A stretch of 64,000 nt of DNA, from the NCBI GenBank assembly GCA_025175895.1, contig CM045991.1, forward strand, positions 91,189,174-91,253,173, read 5' to 3'. The translations under genes were made by a program, and so were the position numbers. Source of the stretch: Wurfbainia villosa. Its lineage: Eukaryota > Streptophyta > Magnoliopsida > Zingiberales > Zingiberaceae. Positions 23,048 through 33,122 of this stretch are shown here, piece by piece. How positions within the stretch are numbered: the first letter of the stretch is position 1; each line of letters begins with the position of its first letter. Under the pieces are notes generated by a model. It was not told where the DNA came from and searched no databases. It saw only the letters and a list, made by a program, of their open reading frames with translations.

Positions 23048-26019
23048 ATGGACTCATCGCCAAATCAAGCACGATAAGAAATAGTCGGCTCCAACATTCA
23101 TCCACCCAAGTTCTAAGGCAATTTCTATTGGTGGAAAAAGAAAATGGAGGTATTCTTCGAAATGAACTTTGATATAATGATAATCATGGATAGTGGTTTC
23201 AAGATACATAGAGACGAAGAAGGGAGAATGCTCGAAAAATCAAGGTGGACCAAGAAGCAAAGAGAGGAGCATCTTGCGAATTCAAAAGCCAAGCATCACC
23301 TCTACAACGTGCTCCCTCAACAAGAAATCAATAGGATTGAAGAGTGCACTAGTGCCAAAGAGATGTGGGAAAAGCTAGTAGAGCTTCATGAAGGCACATC
23401 CCAAGCCAAGCTAGCAAGAAGGGACCTCCTCCACTCTCAACTAAATAACATCAAATTAGATAAAGGGGAGAAAGTATTATCACTACACTCTAGATTTAAA
23501 GAAATAATTAATGGATTGTCAAGTGTAGGTGAAAAGCTCTCCAACCGAAACATGATAATGAAAGCCATAGATGCCTTTCCCCGGTCATCAAAATGGAGCT
23601 CAATGGTGGACTCCTTCTATATATCAAAGAATCTAGAGGTAAGTACTGTTAGGGAAATCAACCCATGTGATATAGTTTTGATGTGTGTGGCAAAGGGTTT
23701 AAGTTAGGTTGTTATTGTTTTGATATGTGCGTTGGAGTCTTGCAGGACTTAATAATTTGCACATGGAGCTTTGGCAAGTTTCACCAACTCACAATCTCGT
23801 GCTTGAGTCGGCGAAGGAGCATTGCAAAGCCGTGCGCTTGATGCATCTGAGGGACCACCGGACGAGATGACTTGAAGCGAAGCCAAGGAAGTAGACTTCG
23901 AGGGCAAGAGATGCGAAGGAGCATTGCGAAGTTGTGCGCTTGGTGCTGCCTAGGGACGTGACCACGAACGAAGAGAGCTTCGGTGAAGGACTTCAAGTGA
24001 GATGAGAGAATGAGTGAAATGTAAGTAGATCATTAGGTGAACTTGGCGGAATGGCTAAGTGTCGGAGGCTTGACCAAGAGGGTTGAGGTTTACCCGATCG
24101 CCGGACGCTCAATCGGATGTAAAGTTTGAGGTTTACCTGGTATCAGTCGACTGTCATGTCATGACAGTCGACTGCTCCAAGTCTACTGTGACTCGACTGG
24201 TGTTTGAGTCTGGTTTATGTTCCATCAGTCGACTGCCACGGGTTGGTAGTTGACTGTTGAGACCATCAGTCGACTGATGATGACATCAGTCGACTGGTCA
24301 CGAGGGTTTTGAGCACAGAATGGTGATTAGTCGAGTGCTCGCTTTCGACACTCAACTGTTAGCTCCATCAGTCGACTGATGTGGGACCGTTGGATGAAAT
24401 CCAACGTTAAAGAAGCCGTTATTGGGCAACAGCTACAAGAGCAGTCGACTGATCGGGGCATCAGTCGACGACTAGTGGCCAATGGGAAGAAAACAACCTT
24501 CTCTATTTATAGAGAAGGTGTGGGCTTTTGGATGGCTAATGCTTATGCTCCAATTGATCATCCAAGTGCTCCACAAGTGTTAAACTCCTTCTTCTTGTTC
24601 TTACTTCAATCTTATTGTAAGAAGGAGTGTTTTGGGTTGTAAGAAGGTTTACCTCCACCTTGCTTTGGCTAAAGGGAGAGACCATATTGGATTGGTTTTG
24701 GAGTGATTCACCGGAGATGAATCGGACCGTGGATTAGTGGCGAGGCCGTGAACCACATTACATATTAGTGTTAGCATTGTTCTTTATTTTGTGTTGTTCT
24801 TAATTATCTTAGTTTTATATTTCCACTTGCGCTAACGATAATTGTAGACGATTAAGAGCGAATTCCACCATACGAAGAAAGAGGTCTATTCACCCCCCCC
24901 CTCTAGCCAGCCACCTATGTTCCAACAAGTACTCTAGAAGAATTTTTTTCTACTTTGGAGCTTCACGAAACTAGACTTGAAAGTATAGTAGAAGAACCAA
25001 GGAGTCAACCAAGGGGAGTGAAACTAGTAGAAAACAAAGGAAAGAAGAAGATGTCCTCGTCATCCTCATCGGAAGATGAATCATCATCTTCAATAGATAG
25101 CAATGAGGAGGCCTACATGGTAAGAAAGGTGAGACGTGCTCTTAAGAGTTTTAAATTTAACAAGTCTCATGATAGGAGAAGGCCAAGAAGAAAGATCATA
25201 TGTTATAACTGCTAAGGAGAGGGACACATGAGGCATGAGTGTCCCCAACTAAACAAGAGCAAGGAAGAGAAGAAAAAGAATAACAAGAAGAAAGGGAAGA
25301 AGAAAGAAGAAAGAAAGGCAAAGGAGAAGGAAAAGAAGTCAAAGCCCTGGAACTTAAAAGCTACATGGGACGATCCATCATCATTGGAAGAAGAAGAGAT
25401 AGTCTCCCATTTTGCGCTAATGGGGATTGATGATGTAGCCTCCACCTCATCCCAACAAGAAGAAACAAGCTCAAGTGAGGAGGAGAGCTCAAGTGAAGGG
25501 GGAGCTTCATCCACATTGGAATCGGAAGGAGATTGGGTAAGTAAGGTAAATAAACTACCCTCTCAAGATGCAATTTCAATGATTACTAGTTTAATGAAGG
25601 ACTTGTTTAGGGCTAAAAAGAAAAACAAATGCACGCTTGATCAAATTAAGACTCTAGAAGAAAAGCTAGCAAATGCATGCTCACATAATGATAATGCTAT
25701 TTCTTCTAGTATTAATGATGTATGTATAGAAGAAAATAAGGCTTTAAGGGAATAAGTAGATTTCCTAACTAAGGCCCTAGAGAAATTCACAATTGGCTCC
25801 AACACCCTAAATATGATCATTGGGAGCCAAAGGGCTAGCTTTAACAAGAAGAGCCTAGGATATAAGGGATCTAAAAATGAAAAAGTCTACCATTGCCTAA
25901 TAGCTAGGGGTCAATATAAAACAATAATGGTAGCTAGGAAATGGATCTCAAAGGATTACTTAGTGAACTCTATTGGAAAGAATCTATATTGGGTTCCCAA
26001 GTCCATCCTTAGAGATTAG
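23048..26019 (+). pseudogene. gag: F gag, interrupted by solo LTR I
   Basis: The ATG at 23048 is followed by MDSSPNQAR, a TAA, then HPPKF and a TAA before GNFYWWKKKMEVFF, the Copia gag start motif. Exonic parts are 23048-23646 and 24933-26019. Across the LTR the sequence joins as SKNLEVST then LEEFF. Central features: SAKEMWEKLVELHEGTS near 23360, a Ser/Glu linker, and a zinc knuckle CYNC-stop-GEGHMRHEC near 25200. A very Lys/Glu-rich stretch, a coiled-coil-like region (25590-25800) and a terminal YWVPKSILRD end it at TAG 26017-26019. Stops at 25213 and 25753 also occur. It is the same type as D gag. Confidence 0.85.
23647..24927 (+). repeat. Solo LTR I inside F gag
   Basis: TGTTAGGGAAATCAACCC to TGTTCCAACA, 1281 bases, with an exact 5-bp duplication AGTAC (23642-23646 and 24928-24932). 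No internal region remains, so the two LTRs of the original element recombined. It is related to the F LTR but diverged. It has a palindrome array at about 24143-24470, CCAAT (near 24479), a TATA core CTATTTATAG within a dyad (24497-24518), the inverted GGTTTACCTCCACC block, and the C-run plus CTCTAGCC near the end. Confidence 0.92.
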
Positions 26020-26849
26020 AGAAACCTAGGATAGTCAACCATAGTTGGACTTATTTTATATCATATTAAATGGTTGACTTATGATGATGTGGATAGTTGA
26101 CTTATAAGCATGGTGGAGGTAGTGATAATACTTGACTTATGATCATGATATGCAATTATGATAATGTTTGTATTATGATCATGTTGGTTGTTGTGGTTGA
26201 TACTTAACCTTGATAGAAATTGCATGAAAATTGATGGTTAAGTATAATACTTTAGGTACATCTCACATTCACCATAAGACTAACTTGATTGAAAAACATA
26301 GCATGGGTGAGATGTTAGGTTGATACAAGTAAATCACTAATGCTTATGGCATTTAGATGGGTTATTAAGTGTATCATAACATAGCAATCATAGCTTAACT
26401 ATGGAGAAAGCAAATGTTTAATCAATGGAAATATTGCCCATAGATCATAGTTGAATATTTTAAATTATTTAAAATCATTTCTTGTTTTATAAACTGTGAA
26501 TTCATGATTTGAAACATTCTAAGGCAAAACTAATCTTTAAACTTGATACAAAATTGAGACATTTTGTAACTTTTGAGAATTTACCTAATTTTTAAAAATT
26601 GAATGCATTATCATGTCAAACTATTTTTCATTAATAAAGAGACTTATGAGAAATGTGTTCCCCGAATTTCATGATTTTTTTAATTTTTTTATAATTTTTA
26701 ATGCATTTCTGAACTTGGGTTCGGAAATCAGAAAGGCTGGTTTTTCGGTGCCAGCCGACTGGTAGTCTGAACCAGTCGACTGATGGAACTGTGCACGAGC
26801 ACAACAGCCTGATTTTTTGGTTTTTAGGTAGTTTTTGGTATTTTTCTTC
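26020..26849 (+). other. F non-coding region after gag
   Basis: AT-rich, no coding. It resembles the region after E1 gag in style (repeated ATGATCATGAT motifs, GTGAGATGTTAGG). Two palindrome motifs, CAGCCGACTGG and CAGTCGACTGATGG, lie at about 26752-26786, again in the internal 3' region. The last five bases TCTTC are the target duplication of J. F resumes at 31247. Confidence 0.65.
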
Positions 26850-27045
26850 TGTTAGAATATTGTAGATATGATTAGGGATAATTGTTATCCCTAAAATATC
26901 ATTAGGAATAATTATTTCTTAGGATAGATTTTTGATTTATTCCTAGGATAGAGTTTGATTTATTCTTTTGAATAAGCCCTAATCTTGTCTATAAATAGGG
27001 CTTCTTTCATGTAAGTTAAGGATATCTCTAAATTATGAAATAACA
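26850..27045 (+). repeat. 5' LTR of J
   Basis: TGTTAGAATATTGTAG to GAAATAACA. Contains the inverted repeat AGGGATAATTGTTATCCCT (near 26875), a TATA box TATAAATA at 26990-26997 and a short transcribed part. It matches 31051-31246 except for one base near 26952. Confidence 0.97.
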
Positions 27046-27057
27046 TGGTATCAGAGC
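27046..27057 (+). other. J primer-binding site, initiator tRNA-Met type
   Basis: TGGTATCAGAGC directly abuts the 5' LTR. An exact match to the usual plant Copia primer site. Confidence 0.95.
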
Positions 27058-27836
27058 ATTAGGTTTCTTTTTAGGTTTCCGTAATTTTTTTTCCTCTCTC
27101 CCGCGTTTCTCTCCCGAACGCGCCTCTTTTTTTTTTTTCCGCAGCAGCGTTTCTTTCCCGAACGCGCGAGTTTCTCTTCCTCACGCGAGCAAAGCCGGCG
27201 ACAGCGACATTTCTCTTCCTCGCGCGAGCAGAGCCGGTGAAAGGAAGCGTCCGACACGACTCCGGCGGCAAAGCCGCAATGAGCGCGGCCACGGAGGCGG
27301 CGAGATCCATCGCCGACCTCTTCCCAACGGAAGAAACTTTCTTCCCAACGGCGGCGGCGACAATTTCGGGCAGCTCATCTCCGGCGGTGGTCTCATCCAT
27401 CATCATCTCCTCCACCCAATCATCGGCTGGATTTCATCCATCCTCTACCGCCGACAGCATATCTTCTTCTTCGTCCAAACCTCCGACGGGAACCGCCCCA
27501 TTCCTTGCTCTACCGCCGATCAGCCCTGTGCCATAGCTCCGTTCATCTTCTCCAGGCAGTATTTCCAGCCTCCGACAGATCGTCTTCATTTCTGGCAGCT
27601 TGGTTTCCCTCCGGCAGATCTTCTTCATTTCTGGCAGCTTGGTTTCCCTCCGGCAGCTTCATTGCAGCACCATTTCCAGCTGCCGACCATTTCCATCATC
27701 CATCTTCTCCAACTTTGAGACTTCCACAACTATTTCAATTCGGATTTACTCCAAAGGTTGTCGGTGAAGAACACAAGACGACTCATTAGATTCCCATCCC
27801 TTCCAGGGAATCCCTTCCAGCCAGCTTCGCAACTCA
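27058..27836 (+). other. J leader in the place of gag
   Basis: The first part (27100-27300) is rich in CGCG and pyrimidine runs with repeated TTTCTCTTCCTCRCGCGAG; the rest is Ser/Pro/Ala-coding in one frame (ATG 27237 to stop 27536) without similarity to gag. A 39-bp unit starting CTTCATTTCTGGCAG occurs twice (27584 and 27623). No CX2CX4HX4C motif is seen. It could be a captured or rearranged sequence replacing gag, or an unusually long leader. Confidence 0.55.
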
Positions 27837-30800
27837 ATGCCGCGGATGGCCAGTTCTAATTCCCTTGCTGCTGTTACACAAGTTGGTATTTCCTTTATTG
27901 GTATATCTCGCTCTGCGAGTCCTTGGGTATTTGACTCTGGGGCCACCGATCATATCACTGGTAATAGATCTCTTTTTTCTTCACTATCTACTTCCGGTTA
28001 TTTACCATTTGTCACCATGGCAAATGGTTCTCGAATTCAGTCTCAAGGTATTGGTATTGTTCATCCTTCTCCATCTCTTTCCATTCATAATGTTCTTTAT
28101 GTTCCCGGAGCCCCCTTTAATTTGTTATCAATAAGTCAGCTTACTCGGTCTCTTGATTGCGTCGTCTCGTTTACTAAATCTTCTGTGTCATTACAGGACC
28201 GGAGTACGGGGAGGATGATTGGCTCCGGATATGAGTCTCATGGCCTATATCGATTTCACCAGGCCTCTTTTGTTGGTTCAGCGGCGACATCTCCACTTGT
28301 TATTCATGCTCAGTTGGGACATCCTAGTCTTGATAAGTTAAAACAATTACATCCTAGTTTTTCTCATTTAAAGTCTTTATCTTGTGAGTCATGTCAGTTA
28401 GGCAAGCATGTTCGTAGTTCATTCTCTCCTCGCGTTATAAGTCGGGCTACATCTCCTTTTGCTTTGGTTCATTCCGATATTTGGGGTCCGAGTCATGTTT
28501 CTTCTACATTCGGATCACGATATTTTGTTACCTTCATAGACGATTTTTCCCGTTGCACTTGGCTATATCTGATGAAGGATTGTTCAGAATTATTTTCTAT
28601 TTTCCAATCTTTTTTTAATGAAGTCAAAACACAATTTGGTATCCCTCTTCGATCCTTGCAAAGTGACAATGCACGTGAGTATCTATCTACTCCGTTTCAG
28701 ACCTTCTTAGCGTCTCAGGGCGTATTACATCGAACGTCTTGTCCTCATACTCCCCAACAGAATGGAGTTGCAGAACGCAAGAATCGACATCTTCTCGAGA
28801 CCGCCCGGACTCTTCTTCATCACTCTCATGTTCCTCTTCGTTTTTGGGGAGAAGCTGTACTTACTGCATGTTATCTTATCAATCGCATGTCTTCCTCTAT
28901 TTTACAGGGTCAAATACCTCATCATGTACTTTATCCAAATCAGTCCCTTCATCCTTTACCACCTAAGGTCTTTGGTTCTACATGTTTTGCTCATGCTCTT
29001 GATCCTGACATTGATAAACTCTCTCCTCGGTCGCATAAATGTATTTTTCTTGGATACCCACGGTCTCAAAAAGGGTACAAGTGTTATTCTCCTACTCTCC
29101 GTCGGTATTTCATCTCTGCTGATGTCACGTTCTTTGATTCGGTTCCTTTCTTTGGACCTTCAGAGTCGTCCGAGTTTCCTCCTTCTATGCCTACGCCAGT
29201 CTTTTATCCTCCGGAGGATTCTTTATCACCCCCAGCTTCAATTTCTCCTCCGTTTCAGGTTTATCAGCGTCGTCTTCAGCCTGCTATGCCACCGGCCAAC
29301 ACTGATTCTACTGTGGAATCATGTCCGGAGCCAGATCCTCCGCCCCTTCCTCCGGTACAATCTTCTGAATCTGATATTCCCATTGCACTTCGCAAAGGTA
29401 TACGTTCAACTCGTAATCCTTCTCCTCATTATGTGTCTTTGAGTTATCATCGCCTTTCTTCTTCCTATTATTCTTGTCTTTCCTCCTTGTCGTCTGTTTC
29501 TCTTCCGAAAACTGCAGGAGATGCATTTGCCCATCCAGGATGGAAACAGGCTATGCTGGACGAAATGGGTGCCTTACGGAGCTGTGGGACTTGGGACCTC
29601 GTCCCTCTACCAACAGGAAAATCAGTTGTTGGCTGTCGATGGGTATATACGGTGAAGGTTGGTCCAGACGGAACGGTTGAAAGAATTAAGGCTCGTCTTG
29701 TTGCTAAAGGCTATACTCAGATCTTTGGATTGGATTATGGGGATACTTTTTCCCCTGTTGCTAAAATGTCTTCGATACGTCTATTCATGTCCATTGCTGC
29801 GATTCAACACTGGCCTCTTTATCAGTTAGACATCAAGAATGCGTTCTTACATGGTGACCTGCTCGAAGAAGTCTACATGGAGCAACCTCCGTGTTTTGTT
29901 GCTCAGGGGGAGTCTTCCGGTCTTGTATGCCGCTTGCGAAAATCTTTATATGGTCTCAAGCAGTCACCTAGAGCATGGTTCGGTAGATTCAGTATTGTAA
30001 TTCAACAGTTCGGCATGACTCGGAGCGAGGCTGACCATTCTGTCTTTTATCGCCACTCATCTACTGGTTGCATCTATCTAGTGGTTTATGTTGATGATAT
30101 TGTCATCACAGGCAGTGATCATCTTGGAATTTCACAGGTGAAACAACATCTTTTCAAACATTTCCAGACAAAAGATCTCGGCAAACTCAAATATTTCTTG
30201 GGGATAGAAGTAGCACAATCCAGAAATGGGATCATTATATCCCAAAGGAAATATGCAATGGATATTCTAGAAGAAACAAGAATGTTAAACTCAAAGACAG
30301 TTGACAACCCTATGGATCCTAATGTTAAGCTCCTGCCAAATCAGGGGGAGCCTCTACCAGATCCCGAACGATACAGGCAATTAGTAGGGAGACTAAACTA
30401 CCTTACTGTTACTCGTCCAGATATCTCATTTGCCGTAAGTGTAGTAAGTCAATTTCTCAACTCTCCGTGTAAAGAATATTGGGATGCTGTGATTCGCATT
30501 GTTAGATATATCAAAGGCGCTCCAGGAAAAGGTCTTTTGTTCGAAAACAAAGGACATACTCAAGTTATAGGATATTCTGATGCAGATTGGGCAGGATCTC
30601 CAATTGATAGGAGATCCACCTCTGGTTTTTGTATATTTGTCGGAGGTAACCTTGTTTCTTGGAAAAGCAAAAAGCAGAATGTTGTGGCGAGATCCAGTGC
30701 GGAGGCAGAGTATCGAGCTATGGCCATAGCCAGTCAAGAGCTTATATGTCTCAAACAATTGCTTCGGGAGCTCAGGTTTGGAGATGTTACACAAATGTCA

Positions 30801-31043
30801 CTCATATGTGATAACCAGGCCGCCATGCATATCGCATCAAATCCAGTTTTTCATGAGAGGACAAAACATATTGAAGTTGACTGTCACTTTGTCAGAGAGA
30901 AAGTCATATCTGGAGAAATATCTACTAGTTTTGTTAACTCGCATGATCAACTAGCAGATATGTTTACTAAGTCTCTGAGAGGTCCCCGAATTGACTACAT
31001 ATGTAACAAGCTGGGTGCATATAATTTATATGCTCCCGCTTGA
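27837..31043 (+). CDS. pol: J pol polyprotein: protease, integrase, reverse transcriptase, RNase H (intact)
   Basis: 1068 residues without a stop. Protease at about residues 28-110 with the catalytic DSGATDH (near 32). Then the GAG-pre-integrase zinc region (HAQLGHPS...CESCQLGKH, about 160-195). Integrase core has HSDIWG (D near 214), QSDNARE (D near 280) and QNGVAERKNR (E near 312). RT runs from about 590 with KARLVAKGYTQ, LDIKNAFLHGDL and the catalytic YVDD near 750. RNase H has GYSDADWAG near 915 and SSAEAEYRA near 955. Domain order PR-IN-RT-RH is Copia. All catalytic residues are present, so it could encode active enzymes. The start at 27837 is the first ATG of the frame. Expression without gag is the puzzle. 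Confidence 0.93.
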   Translation: MPRMASSNSLAAVTQVGISFIGISRSASPWVFDSGATDHITGNRSLFSSLSTSGYLPFVTMANGSRIQSQGIGIVHPSPSLSIHNVLYVPGAPFNLLSISQLTRSLDCVVSFTKSSVSLQDRSTGRMIGSGYESHGLYRFHQASFVGSAATSPLVIHAQLGHPSLDKLKQLHPSFSHLKSLSCESCQLGKHVRSSFSPRVISRATSPFALVHSDIWGPSHVSSTFGSRYFVTFIDDFSRCTWLYLMKDCSELFSIFQSFFNEVKTQFGIPLRSLQSDNAREYLSTPFQTFLASQGVLHRTSCPHTPQQNGVAERKNRHLLETARTLLHHSHVPLRFWGEAVLTACYLINRMSSSILQGQIPHHVLYPNQSLHPLPPKVFGSTCFAHALDPDIDKLSPRSHKCIFLGYPRSQKGYKCYSPTLRRYFISADVTFFDSVPFFGPSESSEFPPSMPTPVFYPPEDSLSPPASISPPFQVYQRRLQPAMPPANTDSTVESCPEPDPPPLPPVQSSESDIPIALRKGIRSTRNPSPHYVSLSYHRLSSSYYSCLSSLSSVSLPKTAGDAFAHPGWKQAMLDEMGALRSCGTWDLVPLPTGKSVVGCRWVYTVKVGPDGTVERIKARLVAKGYTQIFGLDYGDTFSPVAKMSSIRLFMSIAAIQHWPLYQLDIKNAFLHGDLLEEVYMEQPPCFVAQGESSGLVCRLRKSLYGLKQSPRAWFGRFSIVIQQFGMTRSEADHSVFYRHSSTGCIYLVVYVDDIVITGSDHLGISQVKQHLFKHFQTKDLGKLKYFLGIEVAQSRNGIIISQRKYAMDILEETRMLNSKTVDNPMDPNVKLLPNQGEPLPDPERYRQLVGRLNYLTVTRPDISFAVSVVSQFLNSPCKEYWDAVIRIVRYIKGAPGKGLLFENKGHTQVIGYSDADWAGSPIDRRSTSGFCIFVGGNLVSWKSKKQNVVARSSAEAEYRAMAIASQELICLKQLLRELRFGDVTQMSLICDNQAAMHIASNPVFHERTKHIEVDCHFVREKVISGEISTSFVNSHDQLADMFTKSLRGPRIDYICNKLGAYNLYAPA

Positions 31044-31246
31044 GGGGGAGTGTTAGAATATTGTAGATATGATTAGGGATAATTGTTATCCCTAAAATAT
31101 CATTAGGAATAATTATTTCTTAGGATAGATTTTTGATTTATTCCTAGGATAGGGTTTGATTTATTCTTTTGAATAAGCCCTAATCTTGTCTATAAATAGG
31201 GCTTCTTTCATGTAAGTTAAGGATATCTCTAAATTATGAAATAACA
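31040..31246 (+). repeat. J polypurine tract and 3' LTR
   Basis: The purine tract GAGGGGGAG (31042-31050) lies directly before TGTTAGAATATTG at 31051. The LTR ends GAAATAACA at 31246, followed by duplication TCTTC. The pol stop codon lies just upstream of the tract. Confidence 0.93.
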
Positions 31247-31496
31247 TCTTCCATTATACTTTGACGCCGTGTTATATAACATATGTTGGATGTTTTTGAT
31301 GGTGTTAAAGGGGGAGAAATGTGATAGTTTAAGTTAATCATGCTAGGGGGAGAATTAGCATGTGTTAAGAGGGAGTTGCATGTATTAAGGGGGAGTTTTT
31401 GATACTCATATTTGTTTTACATGTTTTCTTGCCTTATGTATTTGGTTAATGTTTACCTAACTTAAACATGGTTGCCACACATCAAAAGGGGGAGAT
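31247..31496 (+). other. F internal 3' end with polypurine tract
   Basis: F resumes after J. Several AAGGGGGAG repeats (31308, 31344, 31389) precede the tract AAAAGGGGGAGAT at 31484-31496, which abuts the 3' LTR. No gene. Confidence 0.8.
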
Positions 31497-32714
31497 TGTA
31501 AGGGCAATCAACCCATGTATGGTTTGGTTTTGATGTGCGTGGCAAAGGTTTAAGTTAGGATGTTTATGGATTTGATATGTGTGTTTAAGTTGTGTAGGAC
31601 TTAGTAAATCACACATGAGGTAGCTTTATGATAGCATTGGTGGGTTCACCATCTCATGGCTCGGGTCCTTGAGTCAGTGAAGGATGACGTCATGGCCGTC
31701 GCTTAAGTACATCCAGGAGACACCAGACGCACTTTAGGGGCGATGAAACATTGAAGTGAAGCCAAAGGAAAGCGAGGCGAGCAGAAGGAGATGACATTGC
31801 AGTCGCGCTTAGTACACATCAGGGGCGTGGCGCGATGTGAGCTTGGTGAGGACTCAAGGGGAGATGAGAGTGAGCATTACTGCAACCCAGAGCAGGGTAG
31901 CTCATGGTGAACAGCCAAATACAAAATAAGTCAGTCTTCGGATGCTCAAACTCAAGTTTGAGGTTTATCCGATGGTCGGATGCTCAAACAAGTGTTTGTT
32001 TAAGATTTTACCTGATACTAGTCGACTGCTATAGGTAGCAGTCAATTGCTCTGGGTCGATGGCACTCAACTGGTGCTCGCCCGATGTTCGATTGATTGTC
32101 TTATGGACTAGCAGTCAACTGCTAGGGTTTAGCAATTGACTGTTGCACCATCAGTCGACTACCAAGGGACGGTAGTCGACTGATGAAGGTGGTCACGGGC
32201 ATAGAGAGTTTGAGAATCGACTGATCGTCTGATCACTCAACTGATGACTCTATCAGTCGACTGATGAGGGAGCCGTTGGCTAGATGTCAATGTGGATGAA
32301 GCCGTTGTTAGGTAACAACTATAGCATCAGTCGACTGATGACATGCATCAGTCGACTAATCAATGCCCAATGGGAAGAATGGATTCCTCCCTATAAGAGG
32401 AGGCCTTGGGTGACTTGGGGAGATTAATGCTTCTACTCTAAAGTTCTCCCAAGTGCTCCATATGATTTTCCACTCATCTTCTTGTGTTTATTTCAATTCT
32501 ATTGTAAGAGAGAGTGAATCTTGTAAGAAAGGTTTACCTCCACCTTGAAGGAGAGATTAGTAATTGTTGAGGGAGTGATTCGCTGAATGAATCGTCCGTG
32601 GATTAGCGGTAAGGGCCGTGAACCACGTTATATCGACGATTAAGAAGCGATCGATTTCCATCGTACACATCGAGGGCTATTCACCCTTTCTAGCCGGGCC
32701 ACGATCCTCCAACA
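31497..32714 (+). repeat. 3' LTR of F
   Basis: TGTAAGGGCAATCAACCC (one change from TGTTAGGG) to ATCCTCCAACA. It keeps the palindrome array at about 32018-32370, CCAAT, and the TATA dyad CCTCCCTATAAGAGGAGG (32386-32403). It provides the empty site for the LINE in the 5' LTR. Between about 31680 and 31920 it is abruptly more divergent from the 5' LTR than on either side. Confidence 0.88.
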
Positions 32715-33122
32715 AGTTTCAGCCAAGAAGATGAGAAAGAAGAACAAAAGCAATCTCAAAAAACATCATCATCCAAGGACCTTTTATAATCCTATGAATA
32801 TGAAAGGTTTTGCATCCTTTTGTATTCCCTCTTCAATGCATGATTAATCCACATTAATCATGCATGATGAATCCAAATCCATTCATCTTCTTCTATTCAT
32901 GATTAATCCACATTAATCATGCATGATGAATCCAAATCCATTCATCTTCTTCTATTCATGATTAATCCGCATTAACCATGCTTGATGAATCCATATCCAT
33001 TCATCTTCTTCAATTGGTTTAATTTGAGTCCAACTCAAATTGATCCAACTTGAGTCTAACTCAAGTTTCGGCCAAGCTATGAGTCTAACTCAATCTAGTC
33101 CATTCAATGAGCCTAATGGTTC
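32715..33122 (-). repeat. 3' LTR of element A, segment 2 of 3, with 59-bp triplication
   Basis: Resumes A after F. The unit beginning TGATTAATCC is present three times, at 32841, 32900 and 32959 (period 59), where the B LTR has one copy near 56365. It includes the ATTAATCATGCATGAT-type inverted repeat. GAGTCTAACTCAA repeats lie near 33030-33090. It ends with GGTTC, the D target duplication. Confidence 0.75.

Larger units (their letters stand above)
26850..31246 (+). mobile_element. Copia element J: young, complete ends, intact pol, no recognisable gag
   Basis: A 4397-bp element with 196-bp LTRs, exact duplication TCTTC (26845-26849 and 31247-31251), an initiator-Met primer site, one long pol frame and a purine tract. 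By eye the two LTRs differ at one base (A/G in GATAG(A/G)GTTTG), so the insertion is recent relative to everything around it. The 780 bases between primer site and pol show no gag motif and no zinc knuckle. It is inserted in the non-coding part of F. Confidence 0.95.
20077..32714 (+). mobile_element. Element F: gag-only SIRE-like retrotransposon carrying three later insertions
   Basis: Starts TGTTAGGGCAATCAACCC and ends GATCCTCCAACA. The flanks GGTTT (20072-20076) and AGTTT (32715-32719) are a target duplication with one mismatch. Inside: 5' LTR split by a LINE, primer site with one substitution (TGGTATCAAAGC, 23023-23034), gag split by solo LTR I, non-coding DNA split by Copia J, purine tract, 3' LTR. 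No pol of its own is seen. Without its insertions it is about 5.3 kb, close to D. It lies in the LTR of element A. Confidence 0.85.

Noticed and set aside
28739..29526. Frames of up to 226 codons in other phases across J pol
   Set aside because: They overlap the intact pol frame, which holds all catalytic motifs. The alternatives are hydrophobic shadows.
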